From NCBI RefSeq assembly GCF_006438915.1, contig NZ_RCZE01000010.1, forward strand, positions 109,311 through 173,310: a stretch of DNA of 64,000 nucleotides. The letters run 5' to 3'. Position numbers and translations under genes: made by a program. Below the pieces are notes generated by a model that was given only the letters and a program-made list of their open reading frames with translations, was not told the origin of the DNA and made no database searches. This document shows, in pieces, positions 26,407 through 34,978 of the stretch (the stretch's first letter is position 1; each line of letters begins with the position of its first letter). Source of the DNA: Pseudomonas arsenicoxydans (lineage in GTDB: Bacteria; Pseudomonadota; Gammaproteobacteria; Pseudomonadales; Pseudomonadaceae).

Positions 26407-26883
26407 ATGTCTAACGCTGAAGTTCGTCCGCCCTTGCCGCCCTTCACCCGCGAGTCAGCCATCGAAAAAGTTCGCCTGGCCGAAGACGGCTGGAACTCTC
26501 GCGACCCGCAACGGGTGTCGCTGGCCTACACGCTGGACACCAAATGGCGTAACCGCGCCGAGTTCGCCTACAACCGCGAAGAAGCCAAAGGTTTTCTGAC
26601 CCGCAAATGGGCCAAGGAACTGGATTACCGTTTGATCAAGGAACTCTGGGCCTTCACCGGCAACCGCATCGCCGTACGGTATGCCTATGAATGGCACGAC
26701 GACTCGGGCAACTGGTTTCGCTCCTACGGCAACGAAAACTGGGAGTTTGATGAAAACGGGCTGATGGCTAACCGGTTTGCCTGCATCAACGACCTGCCGA
26801 TCAAGGAAAGCGAGCGCAAGTTCCACTGGCCGCTGGGACGTCGTCCGGATGATCACCCGGGGCTGTCCGACCTGGGCCTGTGA
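26407..26883 (+). CDS. DUF1348 / NTF2-like protein
   Basis: 158 residues; ATG 26407 has GGGAG ten bases before it. The sequence matches the DUF1348 pattern: ESAIEKVRLAEDGWNSRDPQ near residue 20, LDYRLIKELWAFTGNRIAVR near 75 and WFRSYGNENWEFDENGLM near 105, then a C-terminal GRRPDDHPGLSDLGL. The fold is the SnoaL/NTF2 cone, often a small-molecule-binding or isomerase scaffold; no reaction is known. It is paired with a TetR-family regulator, which suggests it responds to a toxic or unusual compound. Confidence 0.85.
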   Translation: MSNAEVRPPLPPFTRESAIEKVRLAEDGWNSRDPQRVSLAYTLDTKWRNRAEFAYNREEAKGFLTRKWAKELDYRLIKELWAFTGNRIAVRYAYEWHDDSGNWFRSYGNENWEFDENGLMANRFACINDLPIKESERKFHWPLGRRPDDHPGLSDLGL

Positions 26884-26900
26884 ATTCACCTGAATCCAAA

Positions 26901-26991
26901 TGTGGGAGCGGGCTTGCTCGCGAAGGCGGAGTGTCAGTCGGTACAAATAGTGGCTGACCCACCGCTTTGGCGAGTAAGCCCGCTCCCACAT
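26901..26991. repeat. REP pair with one degraded arm
   Basis: GTGGGAGCGGGCTTGCTCGC faces GGCGAGTAAGCCCGCTCCCA; the second arm has GAGTAAG in place of GAGCAAG, so the stem is imperfect. Confidence 0.85.
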
Positions 26992-27125
26992 TTGATCTGA
27001 GCTACACCGGAGATCCTTGCTCCTCGCGACAGGGCCAGACCAGTCGCCGCAGAAGTCGGATCCAGGTAAGATACTGCCCCTTCCCCGCAGCCCTTTCCTG
27101 CACCCCGCCGAATAAGCCGATTTCC

Positions 27126-27905
27126 ATGCCTTTCGAACTCAGCGTTGACCTCACCACCCTGGCCATTCTGGCCGTCGTTGCCTTTATTGCCGGCTTCATC
27201 GACGCGATTGCCGGGGGTGGCGGCCTGCTCACCACGCCGGCACTGCTCACCGCCGGCCTGCCGCCTCACCTGGTGTTGGGCACCAACAAGTTGAGTTCGA
27301 CCTTCGGCTCGGCCACCGCCAGTTTCACCTTCTACCGACGCAAGCTGTTCCATCCCCGGCAGTGGGTCCACGCCATCGTCGGTACCCTGGTCGGCGCATT
27401 GACCGGCGCCATCGTCGCGCATTACTTGCCCGCCGAGTGGCTGAACAAAATGCTCCCGGTGATCGTCTTCGCCTGCGGCGTGTACCTGTTGTTCGGCGGC
27501 ACACCCAAGGCCCCGCTGGACAGCGATGCACCGATCAAGAAAAAGTGGCAATCGACCCAAGGCTTCAGCCTCGGTTTCTACGACGGCGTGGCCGGTCCCG
27601 GCACAGGGGCATTCTGGACCGTCAGCACCCTGCTGATGTACCCCATCGACCTGGTGAAGGCCAGCGGCGTGGCGCGCAGCATGAACTTCGTCAGCAACAT
27701 TGCGGCGCTGTCGGTATTTGTGTTTTCCGGGCAGGTGGACTGGATCATCGGCCTGAGCATGGGCGTGTCGGTGATGGCCGGCGCATTCTTCGGCGCTCGC
27801 ACCGCCATCAGCGGCGGCGCGAAGTTCATCCGACCGGTGTTCATCACCGTGGTGCTGGGCTTGACCGTGCGGCTAGCTTGGCAACACTGGTTCAGCGTGG
27901 CCTAA
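27126..27905 (+). CDS. TauE/SafE-family membrane protein (YfcA-like)
   Basis: 259 residues with about eight membrane segments. The first repeat has AGFIDAIAGGGGLLTTPALL (residues 18-37) and the second has GFYDGVAGPGTGAFWTV (about residue 155), the two halves that define the family; HLVLGTNKLSSTFGSATA is the conserved link. Family members export sulfite, sulfoacetate or other organosulfur anions. The C-terminal 33 bp overlap the convergent nudC. No regulator or pathway gene is adjacent, so the substrate is open. Confidence 0.87.
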   Translation: MPFELSVDLTTLAILAVVAFIAGFIDAIAGGGGLLTTPALLTAGLPPHLVLGTNKLSSTFGSATASFTFYRRKLFHPRQWVHAIVGTLVGALTGAIVAHYLPAEWLNKMLPVIVFACGVYLLFGGTPKAPLDSDAPIKKKWQSTQGFSLGFYDGVAGPGTGAFWTVSTLLMYPIDLVKASGVARSMNFVSNIAALSVFVFSGQVDWIIGLSMGVSVMAGAFFGARTAISGGAKFIRPVFITVVLGLTVRLAWQHWFSVA

Positions 27906-28703
27906 GCGCCGCGCCACATAGATGTCGATCAGGTAACGGGCAATCGAGCGCGACGCCGGCAACGGCGGCAGCGCATGGACGTTGAACCACTGGGCATCTT
28001 CGATTTCGTCTTCCTGACAGACAATCTCGCCGCTGGCGTACTCGGCATGGAAGCCGAGCATCATCGAATGCGGGAACGGCCAGCACTGGCTGCCCAGGTA
28101 CTGGATGTTCTTGACCTCGATCTGCACCTCTTCGCGAACCTCGCGAATCAGGCAGTCCTCGGCGGATTCACCCGGTTCGGCAAACCCCGCCAACGTGCTG
28201 TAGACCCCGGTGACGAAGCGTGGCGAACGGGCCAGCAAAACTTCATCGCCACGGGTTACCAGCACGATCATGCTCGGCGAGATCCGTGGGTAATAGCGCA
28301 AATCACACGGCTCGCAGTACATCGCCCGCTCACGGGGAACCTGCGTCGCCGCCTGCCCACAGTTGCCACAAAAGCGGTGCTCGCGATACCAGGTGCCGAT
28401 TTGCGCGGCATAGCCGAGCACCTTGTACACCGTGTGATCGCCATCGAGCATGAACGCCCGCAGGCCTTTCCAGTTGCAGCCCGCCACGTCGCTGGCACTG
28501 CGCAGTTCCAGCAGATAGACCGGCTCACCGTCGAGATGGCCAATGCCGTGTTCGGCGAGAATCGACAAGTCCTGACGCTTGAGCCATTCACGCGGGAACA
28601 GCGCGCCATTGTCATCGAACAGGAAGCCTTCAGGGCTGCGGGCCACGGCCCAGCCGCCGGGTTGGTCGGTGTCCAGTACTGCGGTGGTCCAGCGTGAAGT
28701 CAT
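27873..28703 (-). CDS. nudC: NAD(H) pyrophosphatase / decapping NUDIX enzyme NudC
   Basis: 276 residues. The zinc site has CGNCG (residues 110-114) and CEPC (about 130), followed by the Nudix box GFAEPGESAEDCLIREVREE near residue 175. NudC cleaves NADH to NMNH and AMP and removes NAD caps from RNA. The usual family signature SQPWPFP-x-S reads SQCWPFPHSMM here, so the first Pro is Cys, an uncommon change next to the substrate pocket. It starts 6 bp after the end of the dienoyl-CoA isomerase-like gene on the same strand. Confidence 0.92.
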   Translation of the reverse strand: MTSRWTTAVLDTDQPGGWAVARSPEGFLFDDNGALFPREWLKRQDLSILAEHGIGHLDGEPVYLLELRSASDVAGCNWKGLRAFMLDGDHTVYKVLGYAAQIGTWYREHRFCGNCGQAATQVPRERAMYCEPCDLRYYPRISPSMIVLVTRGDEVLLARSPRFVTGVYSTLAGFAEPGESAEDCLIREVREEVQIEVKNIQYLGSQCWPFPHSMMLGFHAEYASGEIVCQEDEIEDAQWFNVHALPPLPASRSIARYLIDIYVARRLGHAEPVLPS

Positions 28704-28709
28704 GGTTAA

Positions 28710-29522
28710 TCAGTCCAGAAATTCGGGTTTCTGTTTGCTCATATGGGCGGCCATGGCCACGCGCAAATCAGTGGATTGCAGCATGGCGGCGTTCCAGGTG
28801 GCGACGTATTCGAGGCCGTCGTCGATGCGGTGGTCGCGCATGTAGCTGATCATTTCTTTGGTGCCGGTGACCGCAATCGGCGACTTGCTGGCGATTTCCC
28901 GGGCAATGCCCATGACGCCATCCAGCAGGCTGGCAGTGTCGCTGTAGACGCGATTGACCAGGCCGATGCTGCGCGCTTCCTCGGCGCCAAACGTGCGACC
29001 AGTGTAAGCCAGTTCACGCAGCATGCCGTCACCGATGATACGCGGCAAGCGTTGCAAAGTGCCTACATCCGCCGCCATGCCGATGTCGATTTCCTTGATC
29101 GAGAATTGTGCGTCTTCGGCGGCGTAGCGCATGTCGCAGGCGGCGATCAGGTCAATCGCACCACCCAGGCAATAGCCCTGAATCGCTGCGAGCACCGGCT
29201 TGCGGCAATGGTCGACGGCATTGAAGGACGCTTGCAGCGCGAGGATCTTGCGGCGCAGCAGGCGCGCGTTACGGCCGACGTCCTTGCCCAGTTCATTGGC
29301 CACGCCGGCCAGCATCATCAGGTCGATGCCCGAGGAGAAATGCTTGCCGGCACCGCTGAGCACCACCACGCGCGCCTCGTCGGTGTCGTCGATCCATTGG
29401 AAAATCTCAATGATCTCGCTCCAGAATGCGGCATTCATCGAGTTGATCTTTTCCGGACGGTTGATCTGCACATGGGCGATGTTGTCGGCGAGTTCGACGG
29501 TGAACGCGGTGTACTGAGACAT
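28710..29522 (-). CDS. Crotonase family; delta(3,5)-delta(2,4)-dienoyl-CoA isomerase-like
   Basis: 270 residues from ATG 29522 (AAGGATC upstream). First oxyanion segment HFSSGIDLMMLAG near residue 63; second KPVLAAIQGYCLGGAIDLIA near 110. The stretch FSIKEIDIGMAADVGTLQRL near residue 150 has the acidic residues and DVGTLQRLP motif seen in mammalian ECH1, where Glu and Asp shift the double bonds. Plain hydratases have PEI.LG.xPG..GT instead. It would isomerise 3,5-dienoyl-CoA from unsaturated fatty acids. Nearby nudC is on the same strand but there is no obvious pathway link. Confidence 0.82.
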   Translation of the reverse strand: MSQYTAFTVELADNIAHVQINRPEKINSMNAAFWSEIIEIFQWIDDTDEARVVVLSGAGKHFSSGIDLMMLAGVANELGKDVGRNARLLRRKILALQASFNAVDHCRKPVLAAIQGYCLGGAIDLIAACDMRYAAEDAQFSIKEIDIGMAADVGTLQRLPRIIGDGMLRELAYTGRTFGAEEARSIGLVNRVYSDTASLLDGVMGIAREIASKSPIAVTGTKEMISYMRDHRIDDGLEYVATWNAAMLQSTDLRVAMAAHMSKQKPEFLD

Positions 29523-29647
29523 GGCAGTGATCCTTTTACCGGGCAAAAAATGAGGTCCGGACTATAACAAGGCATTGGCGGGGTGAGTAAGGCAGTGGTT
29601 CGGCCAAAAGCGGGACTGGCTTCAGTTCTTTCGTGTCTGGGCTGGCC

Positions 29648-29733
29648 CCTTCGCGAGCAAGCCCGCTCCCATATTTAACCGAGTTCATCAATTGGAATGC
29701 GGTCGAATGTGGGAGCGGGCGTGCTCGCGAAGG
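29648..29733. repeat. REP pair
   Basis: CTTCGCGAGCAAGCCCGCTC and inverted copy, about 40 bp apart, between the convergent ends of the isomerase promoter region and the methyltransferase gene. One arm reads GGGCGTGCTCG rather than GGGCTTGCTCG. Confidence 0.9.
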
Positions 29734-29746
29734 CCGCACCGCCGAT

Positions 29747-30520
29747 CTAACTGCCCTTCACCACCACAAACGCCGCGGTTTCATAAGGCACCGTCACCAC
29801 ATCCCGTCCTCGCAACTCCGGCTCCCCGGCAATCAACGCGCGCATCTGTTCATCCACCCTCTCCCGCTGCGCCTCCGGCAACGCCGCAATAAAACTGGTG
29901 GAACGCACCCGATTGAAAATCACATCCTCAGGCGAGCCGGTGTGCCCATGGCTGAAATGCTGCGCCTGCAACGGCCCGAACGCCGGATGAGGAAACGCGC
30001 GGCGCCACGCACCGGTGTAATAACGTGGCGTGTCACCTTCCAATGCGTTGACGATCGCATCCAGTTTCGGCACCCAACTCACCTTGGTATCGCGTAAGTT
30101 CCACACCAGCCCCAAGCGGCCACCCGGTTTCAGCACGCGGGCGATTTCAGTCAGCGCTTCAGTAGTGGCAAACCAGTGGAAGGCCTGGGCGCACACCACC
30201 ACGTCCACGCAGGCATCCGGCAGCGGCAGATCCATAGCGGTGCCACTCACGGCCAACACCTCGGGATAGGCCAGGGTAAGTTTTTCCAGCATCTGCGGCA
30301 CGGGCTCAACGGCGATCACCTGCGCCCCGGTCGCCAGCAAGCGGCCGGTGAATTTGCCGGTGCCGGCCCCCAGGTCGATCACGGTGCTGTCCGCGTTCAA
30401 ACCCAAAGCACCGGTCAACCAGTCGGCCACGGCCGGCGGATAGTCCGGGCGACCGCGAACATAGGTGTCGGCGCCGGTTTTGTATCCCGCCGCTGCAGAA
30501 TGATGAACAGGGTCTTTCAT
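29747..30520 (-). CDS. Class I SAM-dependent methyltransferase
   Basis: 257 residues from ATG 30520, preceded by GGAGAACTGCC. Motif I for S-adenosylmethionine is VIDLGAGTGKFTGRLLATG near residue 50; VEPVPQML near 72 is the acidic loop for the ribose, and DVVVCAQAFHWF with ARVLKPGGRLGLVWN at 105-140 are motifs II-III. The HWF version is typical of the UbiE/trans-aconitate-like methyltransferase group. The methyl acceptor is not identifiable. It stands alone; the promoter region lies between it and the TPR gene. Confidence 0.85.
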   Translation of the reverse strand: MKDPVHHSAAAGYKTGADTYVRGRPDYPPAVADWLTGALGLNADSTVIDLGAGTGKFTGRLLATGAQVIAVEPVPQMLEKLTLAYPEVLAVSGTAMDLPLPDACVDVVVCAQAFHWFATTEALTEIARVLKPGGRLGLVWNLRDTKVSWVPKLDAIVNALEGDTPRYYTGAWRRAFPHPAFGPLQAQHFSHGHTGSPEDVIFNRVRSTSFIAALPEAQRERVDEQMRALIAGEPELRGRDVVTVPYETAAFVVVKGS

Positions 30521-30678
30521 GGCAGTTCTCCGCTGGACAACGAATGCTGTCGAGCATAGCGCCAAGGTTTATGCTTTCCCTGAAATGATCGCCAGAAAGA
30601 AATGAATAATTGTTCACGCTGCGGTGTTCTTGTTTCAGCACCCCGAACGATCGTGGATCACACCCTGGAGCCTTGACC

Positions 30679-31221
30679 ATGAACCTGCGTTTTGCTGTTT
30701 TCACCGCCCCGCTGCTGCTCGCCGGTTGTCTGACGGCAGCATTGACCAGTTCCTTGGCCCTGGCCCATGGTGACGATAATGAACCCGCCAAACCCAACTG
30801 CCCCAAAGGCCAGGTCTTCGACTCCAAATCGAATAAATGCCTCAAGCAAACCAGCAGTCTGGTGCCGGATGCCGACCGCACCAATTACGCCTATCGTCTA
30901 GCCAGGGATGGTCGCTATGAAGAAGCCCTGGCCCTGCTCGACACGCTGAAACAACCGAACACGGCCAAAGCCTTGAACTATCGCGGTTACGCCACGCGTA
31001 AACTGGGGCGCACCGACGAAGGCATCGGCTACTATCTGCAATCGGTCAAACTCGACCCGCAGTATGCGCAAGTGCGCGAATACCTCGGCGAAGCGTATGT
31101 GATCAAAGGTCGACTGGATCTGGCTCAAGAGCAGTTGCAACACATCAAATCGATTTGCGGCAACACGTGCGAGGAATACCAGGACCTGGCCGAAGCGATA
31201 AACGATTCATCGAAAACCTGA
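30679..31221 (+). CDS. TPR-repeat protein with signal peptide
   Basis: 180 residues. An N-terminal signal (FAVFTAPLLLAGCLTAALTS, residues 5-24, with a lipobox-like LAGC) suggests an exported or lipid-anchored protein. Residues 60-165 have at least two tetratricopeptide motifs (YAYRLARDGRYEEALALLDT and LNYRGYATRKLGRTDEGIGY). The segment GQVFDSKSNKCLKQ between them is the conserved cysteine pair of these small proteins. It is first in a transcript with an ECF sigma factor 25 bp later and its anti-sigma factor. It might feed a periplasmic signal to the anti-sigma factor, but no evidence shows this. Confidence 0.8.
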   Translation: MNLRFAVFTAPLLLAGCLTAALTSSLALAHGDDNEPAKPNCPKGQVFDSKSNKCLKQTSSLVPDADRTNYAYRLARDGRYEEALALLDTLKQPNTAKALNYRGYATRKLGRTDEGIGYYLQSVKLDPQYAQVREYLGEAYVIKGRLDLAQEQLQHIKSICGNTCEEYQDLAEAINDSSKT

Positions 31222-31246
31222 CATCGAATTAACGACGGAGGTCGCT

Positions 31247-31774
31247 ATCGCCAGCGATCAGGCAATACGGGCAGAACTGGGCCAACATCTGGCGCGATTG
31301 TGGCGCTATGGCTTGCTGCTGTCCCGGCAACGGCATGTGGCTGAAGACCTGGTGCAGGCCACCTGTGTGCGGGCGCTTGAGCGTGCCGGGCAGTTTGTCC
31401 CCGGCACGCGCATGGACCGTTGGCTGCTGAGCATTCTGCATTCGATCTGGCTCAACGAAGTGCGCGCGCGACGGGTGCGCCAGGGTCAGGGGTTGGTTGA
31501 TGCCGAGAGCCAGTTGTCGTTCGACGGCGAGCACGCGGCGCAAACCCATGTGCGCGCGGCTCAAGTGATCCGGCGTGTCGACGCGTTGCCCGAAGCCCAG
31601 CGCGAAACGGTGTACTTGGCGTACGTCGAAGGTTTGTCGTATCGCGAAGTCGCCGAGGTGCTGCAAGTGCCCGTCGGGACCGTCATGAGCCGGCTGGCCG
31701 CTGCACGAGTGAAGCTGGCCGAATATCCACCGCTGCACGCTGTACCGAACCCTTCTTCGGGAGAACGTCGATGA
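31247..31774 (+). CDS. ECF-type RNA polymerase sigma factor
   Basis: About 175 residues. Region 2 contains SRQRHVAEDLVQATCVRALE and WLLSILHSIWLNEVRARR; region 4 has YLAYVEGLSYREVAEVLQVP with GTVMSRLAAARVKL. The only ATG/GTG/TTG start in frame is TTG 31298, which would cut the first helix of region 2 (LGQHLARLWRYG). Upstream, the frame is open and coding-like from GGAGG at 31237-31241, whose ideal start position holds ATC (31247). A rare ATC start, a sequencing error, or the weak TTG are the choices. The stop overlaps the anti-sigma start (ATGA). Confidence 0.85.
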   Translation: MASDQAIRAELGQHLARLWRYGLLLSRQRHVAEDLVQATCVRALERAGQFVPGTRMDRWLLSILHSIWLNEVRARRVRQGQGLVDAESQLSFDGEHAAQTHVRAAQVIRRVDALPEAQRETVYLAYVEGLSYREVAEVLQVPVGTVMSRLAAARVKLAEYPPLHAVPNPSSGERR

Positions 31775-32538
31775 ACGAACGCGCCGCACCGTCGGACGAG
31801 CAACTGGTGGCCTACCTCGACGACCAACTCGATGCCGAGCAACGCACCCGCATCGACACGGCCATCGCCGAGGATTCGACGCTCAACCTGCGCCTGCAAT
31901 GGCTGGCCCGCAGCAGCCTGCCGTTCAAGGACGCTTTTGCCCAACTGGCGCAACAGGCGCCCATGGATCGTATGCAGTCCATGCTCGACACCTTGCCTTC
32001 GCCGGAGCGCCCGTCGATGGATCGTCGCTGGTTTCTGGCGGCCGCGGCCGGGTTGGTGGTCACCAGCGTGGTGGCGGACCGTTTGTTCCTCGGTTGGCAA
32101 CTGAGCCAGGAGAAGAACAATTGGCGCGGGTTGGTGGCGGACTACATGTCACTCTACGTGCCAGAAACACTGGAGCACTTGCCCAGCGATGAAGGCACCC
32201 AACAGGCGCAGCTGCGTTCCATCGATACGCGCCTGGGCCTGAACCTTGTGCCCGCGAAGCTGGTCTTGCCCCGCTCTGAATTCAAGCGCGCGCAAATCCT
32301 CGAATACGATGGTGTGCCGATTGCCCAGATCACCTACCTGGACCCGGCGAATGGCCCGATGGCGCTGTGCGTCACGCTCTCCAACAGCGGCAGCCGGCAC
32401 TTCGCCCATGAGCGGCGGCACGGCATGAACGTCGTGTATTGGGCGGACATGGAACATGCGTGGATGCTGATCGGGCACAACCCGGCGGCGGAGCTTGAAG
32501 ACATGGCTAAACTGCTGCGAACCCGGCTTAGCACTTGA
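31771..32538 (+). CDS. Anti-sigma factor, membrane-bound
   Basis: 255 residues. The cytoplasmic N-terminal domain has the class I anti-sigma pattern (SDEQLVAYLDDQLDAEQRTR, residues 8-27). One membrane segment follows a basic DRRW (RRWFLAAAAGLVVTSVVAD, about residues 85-103) and a periplasmic C-terminal domain ends FAHERRHGMNVVYWADMEHA. No HxxxCxxC zinc motif is seen. It would hold the preceding ECF sigma factor inactive until a signal removes it. Start overlaps the sigma stop by 4 bp. Confidence 0.85.
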   Translation: MNERAAPSDEQLVAYLDDQLDAEQRTRIDTAIAEDSTLNLRLQWLARSSLPFKDAFAQLAQQAPMDRMQSMLDTLPSPERPSMDRRWFLAAAAGLVVTSVVADRLFLGWQLSQEKNNWRGLVADYMSLYVPETLEHLPSDEGTQQAQLRSIDTRLGLNLVPAKLVLPRSEFKRAQILEYDGVPIAQITYLDPANGPMALCVTLSNSGSRHFAHERRHGMNVVYWADMEHAWMLIGHNPAAELEDMAKLLRTRLST

Positions 32539-32550
32539 GTCAGCCCCCCT

Positions 32551-32670
32551 GTGGCGAGGGAGCTTGCTCCCGCTGGGCAGCGAAGCGGCCCCTTGCGTTC
32601 TGCCTATTACACCGTGGTCGCAGGTTTTGCGACTGCTGCGCAGCCGAGCGGGAGCAAGCTCCCTCGCCAC
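32551..32670. repeat. REP pair, GGCGAGGGAGCTTGCTCCCG type
   Basis: GTGGCGAGGGAGCTTGCTCC and its inverted copy GGAGCAAGCTCCCTCGCCAC, about 75 bp apart, with a CGAAGCGGCCCC-type spacer. It belongs to a different REP family from the CGAGCAAGCCCGC elements. It separates the anti-sigma gene from the convergent sensor kinase. Confidence 0.9.
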
Positions 32671-32685
32671 AAAATTAGTGTGTCG

Positions 32686-33987
32686 TCAGGATTGGGTGGG
32701 CAGCCATAAACGGAACCGTGCGCCGCCAAGCGGTGATGGTTCAACCGTTAGCGTGCCGCCCTGCGCTTCCAGCGCCCGACGGCTGATCGCCAACCCCAAA
32801 CCGAACCCGCCCGTGGCCCGATCCCGGCTGCGGTCCAGCCGATAAAACGGCTCGAAGATCCGCTCGCGCTCGTCGTCCGGAATGCCGATCCCGTCGTCAT
32901 CCACCCAGATTTCACAGCCCTTCGCACACACCTGCACGCCGACTTGAATGCGTTTTTCGCAATAGCGCATGGCATTGCGCAAAAGGTTCTGGATCGCACG
33001 GGCGGTCAATCTCGGGTCCAGCGTGAAGCGCTCGAGTTGCCCATTGAGCAGCACGTCGATCACGATGTGTGGTGATTCCAATTCTTCATCAACGCTGCCC
33101 AGAATGCTGTCGATAAATTCGTCCAGTGCCACTTCAACCTGCTCCGGTATTTGCGCCGGGTTTTGCAGGCGGCTGTAGGACAGCAACTCCAGGACCAATT
33201 CATCCAGCTCACGGATGTGCGCGACCAACCCTTGCAAACGCTCGCGACTGGCCGCGGGCAAATCATCGGACAGCGCCAGCGCCAGGCCGAAATCCAGGCG
33301 GGTCAGCGGCGTGCGCAATTCATGGGAGACAGCGTTGAGTAAGTCGCGCTGCTGGTTCAGCAGGTTTTCAATGTCGCCGGCCATGGTGTCGAAGACGTTG
33401 GCCAGACTGCCGATGTTGGAGTGCCGGGAAATCCGTGTGCGTTCGCCCAAGTGGCCTTTGCCGAAACGTTCGGCGGTGCCTTTCAGGCGTTCCAGATCGC
33501 GCCAGTGCGGGCGCAGCCACAGCAGCAGGCAGGCGAGCATGGTCGCCCCGATCAGCACGTTGATACTCCAGTACAACAGGCTGACGTCCATCGGATCCGG
33601 CGGCACGATCATCTGCACCACCGTTTGCTCGTTCAGGGGTGCCACGGCCAGCGTGCGCCAACCCCAGTCGCCGATGCGCACCACGTTCTCGCCGCTTTGC
33701 AGGCGTTCGCGTTCGTACAGGGTGAAATCGGGATCGTCATTGCCCGTCAACGCGATGTGCAGCGGCGCAAAGTCCTTGTCCATCTCGACCGCCAGCGCCG
33801 GCCACTGCGCTTCGGGCACGGCGTGGAACTGATTGACGATGAGGGTTTGCAAGCCGCGCGAATAGTCGAGGTTGTAGGTGACAAAGCGCTCATGGAAAAG
33901 CTTGATCACTACGTCAGGCACCAGGTAGATCGCCGCGCTATACGAGACGATCGTCACCAGGTAGAGGCGAAACAGAATCCTGAACAT
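32686..33987 (-). CDS. Two-component sensor histidine kinase, RstB-like
   Basis: 433 residues. Two membrane segments (residues 5-27 and about 140-160) bracket a periplasmic sensor domain. Then a HAMP domain with LRPHWRDLERLKGTAERFG and GHLGERTRI, a close match to the RstB linker, and a phosphorylated His in NAVSHELRTPLTRLDF near residue 240. The ATP-binding domain has NLLRNAMRYCEKRIQVG (N box), DDGIGIPDDERERIFEPFYR (G1/F box) and GGFGLGLAISRRAL (G2). It pairs with the response regulator 4 bp upstream on the same strand. Signal unknown. Confidence 0.9.
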   Translation of the reverse strand: MFRILFRLYLVTIVSYSAAIYLVPDVVIKLFHERFVTYNLDYSRGLQTLIVNQFHAVPEAQWPALAVEMDKDFAPLHIALTGNDDPDFTLYERERLQSGENVVRIGDWGWRTLAVAPLNEQTVVQMIVPPDPMDVSLLYWSINVLIGATMLACLLLWLRPHWRDLERLKGTAERFGKGHLGERTRISRHSNIGSLANVFDTMAGDIENLLNQQRDLLNAVSHELRTPLTRLDFGLALALSDDLPAASRERLQGLVAHIRELDELVLELLSYSRLQNPAQIPEQVEVALDEFIDSILGSVDEELESPHIVIDVLLNGQLERFTLDPRLTARAIQNLLRNAMRYCEKRIQVGVQVCAKGCEIWVDDDGIGIPDDERERIFEPFYRLDRSRDRATGGFGLGLAISRRALEAQGGTLTVEPSPLGGARFRLWLPTQS

Positions 33988-33991
33988 CGTC

Positions 33992-34693
33992 TCAGCATTC
34001 CCACTCGGAACGGCTGAACAGATAGCCCTTGCCCCACACGGTCTTGATCTTGCGCGCCTCGCCCGCGTGGTCGTCGAATTTGCGCCGCAACTTTGAGATT
34101 GCCACGTCCACCGAACGGTCAGTGCCGTTGAATTCGATGCCGCGCAGGCGTTGCAGGATCTGGTCGCGGCTCAGCACTTCGCCGGCATGACGGGCCAGCA
34201 CCACCAGCAGATTGTATTCACCGCTGGACAGTTCGACCAATTGCTCGCGCCAGGTCACGGTGCGCTCGGACAGGTCGATGCACAGGTTGCCCATCAGGAT
34301 GCGATCGTTGGCAGTCTGCGGTTCGCTGAGGCTGCTGCGGCGTAATAGCGTGCGCACGCGGGCCAGCAACACGCGGGGTTCACAGGGTTTGGTGACGTAA
34401 TCATCGGCGCCCATTTCCAGTCCCAGGACTTGGTCGTGGCTGTCGTCGCGGGCGGTGAGCATCAGGATCGGCAGCGTTGCTGAATCGGCCCGTAACAAGC
34501 GACAGACTTGCAGGCCGTCGAGCCCCGGCAGCATCAGGTCGAGGATCACCAGGTCCGGCGGATTGACCCGCGCGCGTTCACGCACGTGGTCACCACGGCT
34601 GATCACACTGACCGAATAGCCGTTGCGTTCCAGGTAGCTGGCGATCAGTTCGGAGAGCGCGGAGTCGTCTTCGACCAGGAGGATGTTGGGCAT
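33992..34693 (-). CDS. OmpR-family response regulator, RstA-like
   Basis: 233 residues from ATG 34693 (the reading from 34759 runs through a REP element). The receiver domain has the acidic pair in LLVEDDSALSEL, the phosphorylated Asp in DLVILDLMLPGLDGLQ near residue 53, Thr in LMLTARD and Lys in DDYVTKPCEPR near 104. The C-terminal winged helix (LSSGEYNLLVVLARHAGEVL; DRSVDVAISKLRRKFDDH) binds DNA. It faces the RND pump genes across 285 bp, so it may regulate them. The kinase gene begins 4 bp after its stop. Confidence 0.92.
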   Translation of the reverse strand: MPNILLVEDDSALSELIASYLERNGYSVSVISRGDHVRERARVNPPDLVILDLMLPGLDGLQVCRLLRADSATLPILMLTARDDSHDQVLGLEMGADDYVTKPCEPRVLLARVRTLLRRSSLSEPQTANDRILMGNLCIDLSERTVTWREQLVELSSGEYNLLVVLARHAGEVLSRDQILQRLRGIEFNGTDRSVDVAISKLRRKFDDHAGEARKIKTVWGKGYLFSRSEWEC

Positions 34694-34732
34694 GGGGTGT
34701 TTCCAGAAAGTGCTGTGGCGATCGGCCCGGCC

Positions 34733-34817
34733 TCTTCGCGAGCAAGCCCGCTCACACATTAAACCCAGTTCTTCCAGGAGGATGCGGTCGAATGTGGGAG
34801 CGGGCTTGCTCGCGAAG
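34733..34817. repeat. REP pair in the response regulator/RND pump gap
   Basis: CTTCGCGAGCAAGCCCGCTC and an inverted copy, about 40 bp apart. One arm reads GCTCACACATT instead of GCTCCCACATT. It occupies the divergent gap, so the pump promoter must lie in the remaining 34820-34978. Confidence 0.9.
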
Positions 34818-34978
34818 GCGGCCTCAGCTGCGCAAAAAATATCAAGTCGCCAAGGATATACGCCCTAACCCCCGCCTGAGTAAAACCCTTACACAATTTC
34901 ACAGAGCACCAACAAAGCTTCACCGCTACCCTCGTCGGCGCCCCGTAGGATGCGGGTGGTCATTATTGGGGTATTTCC

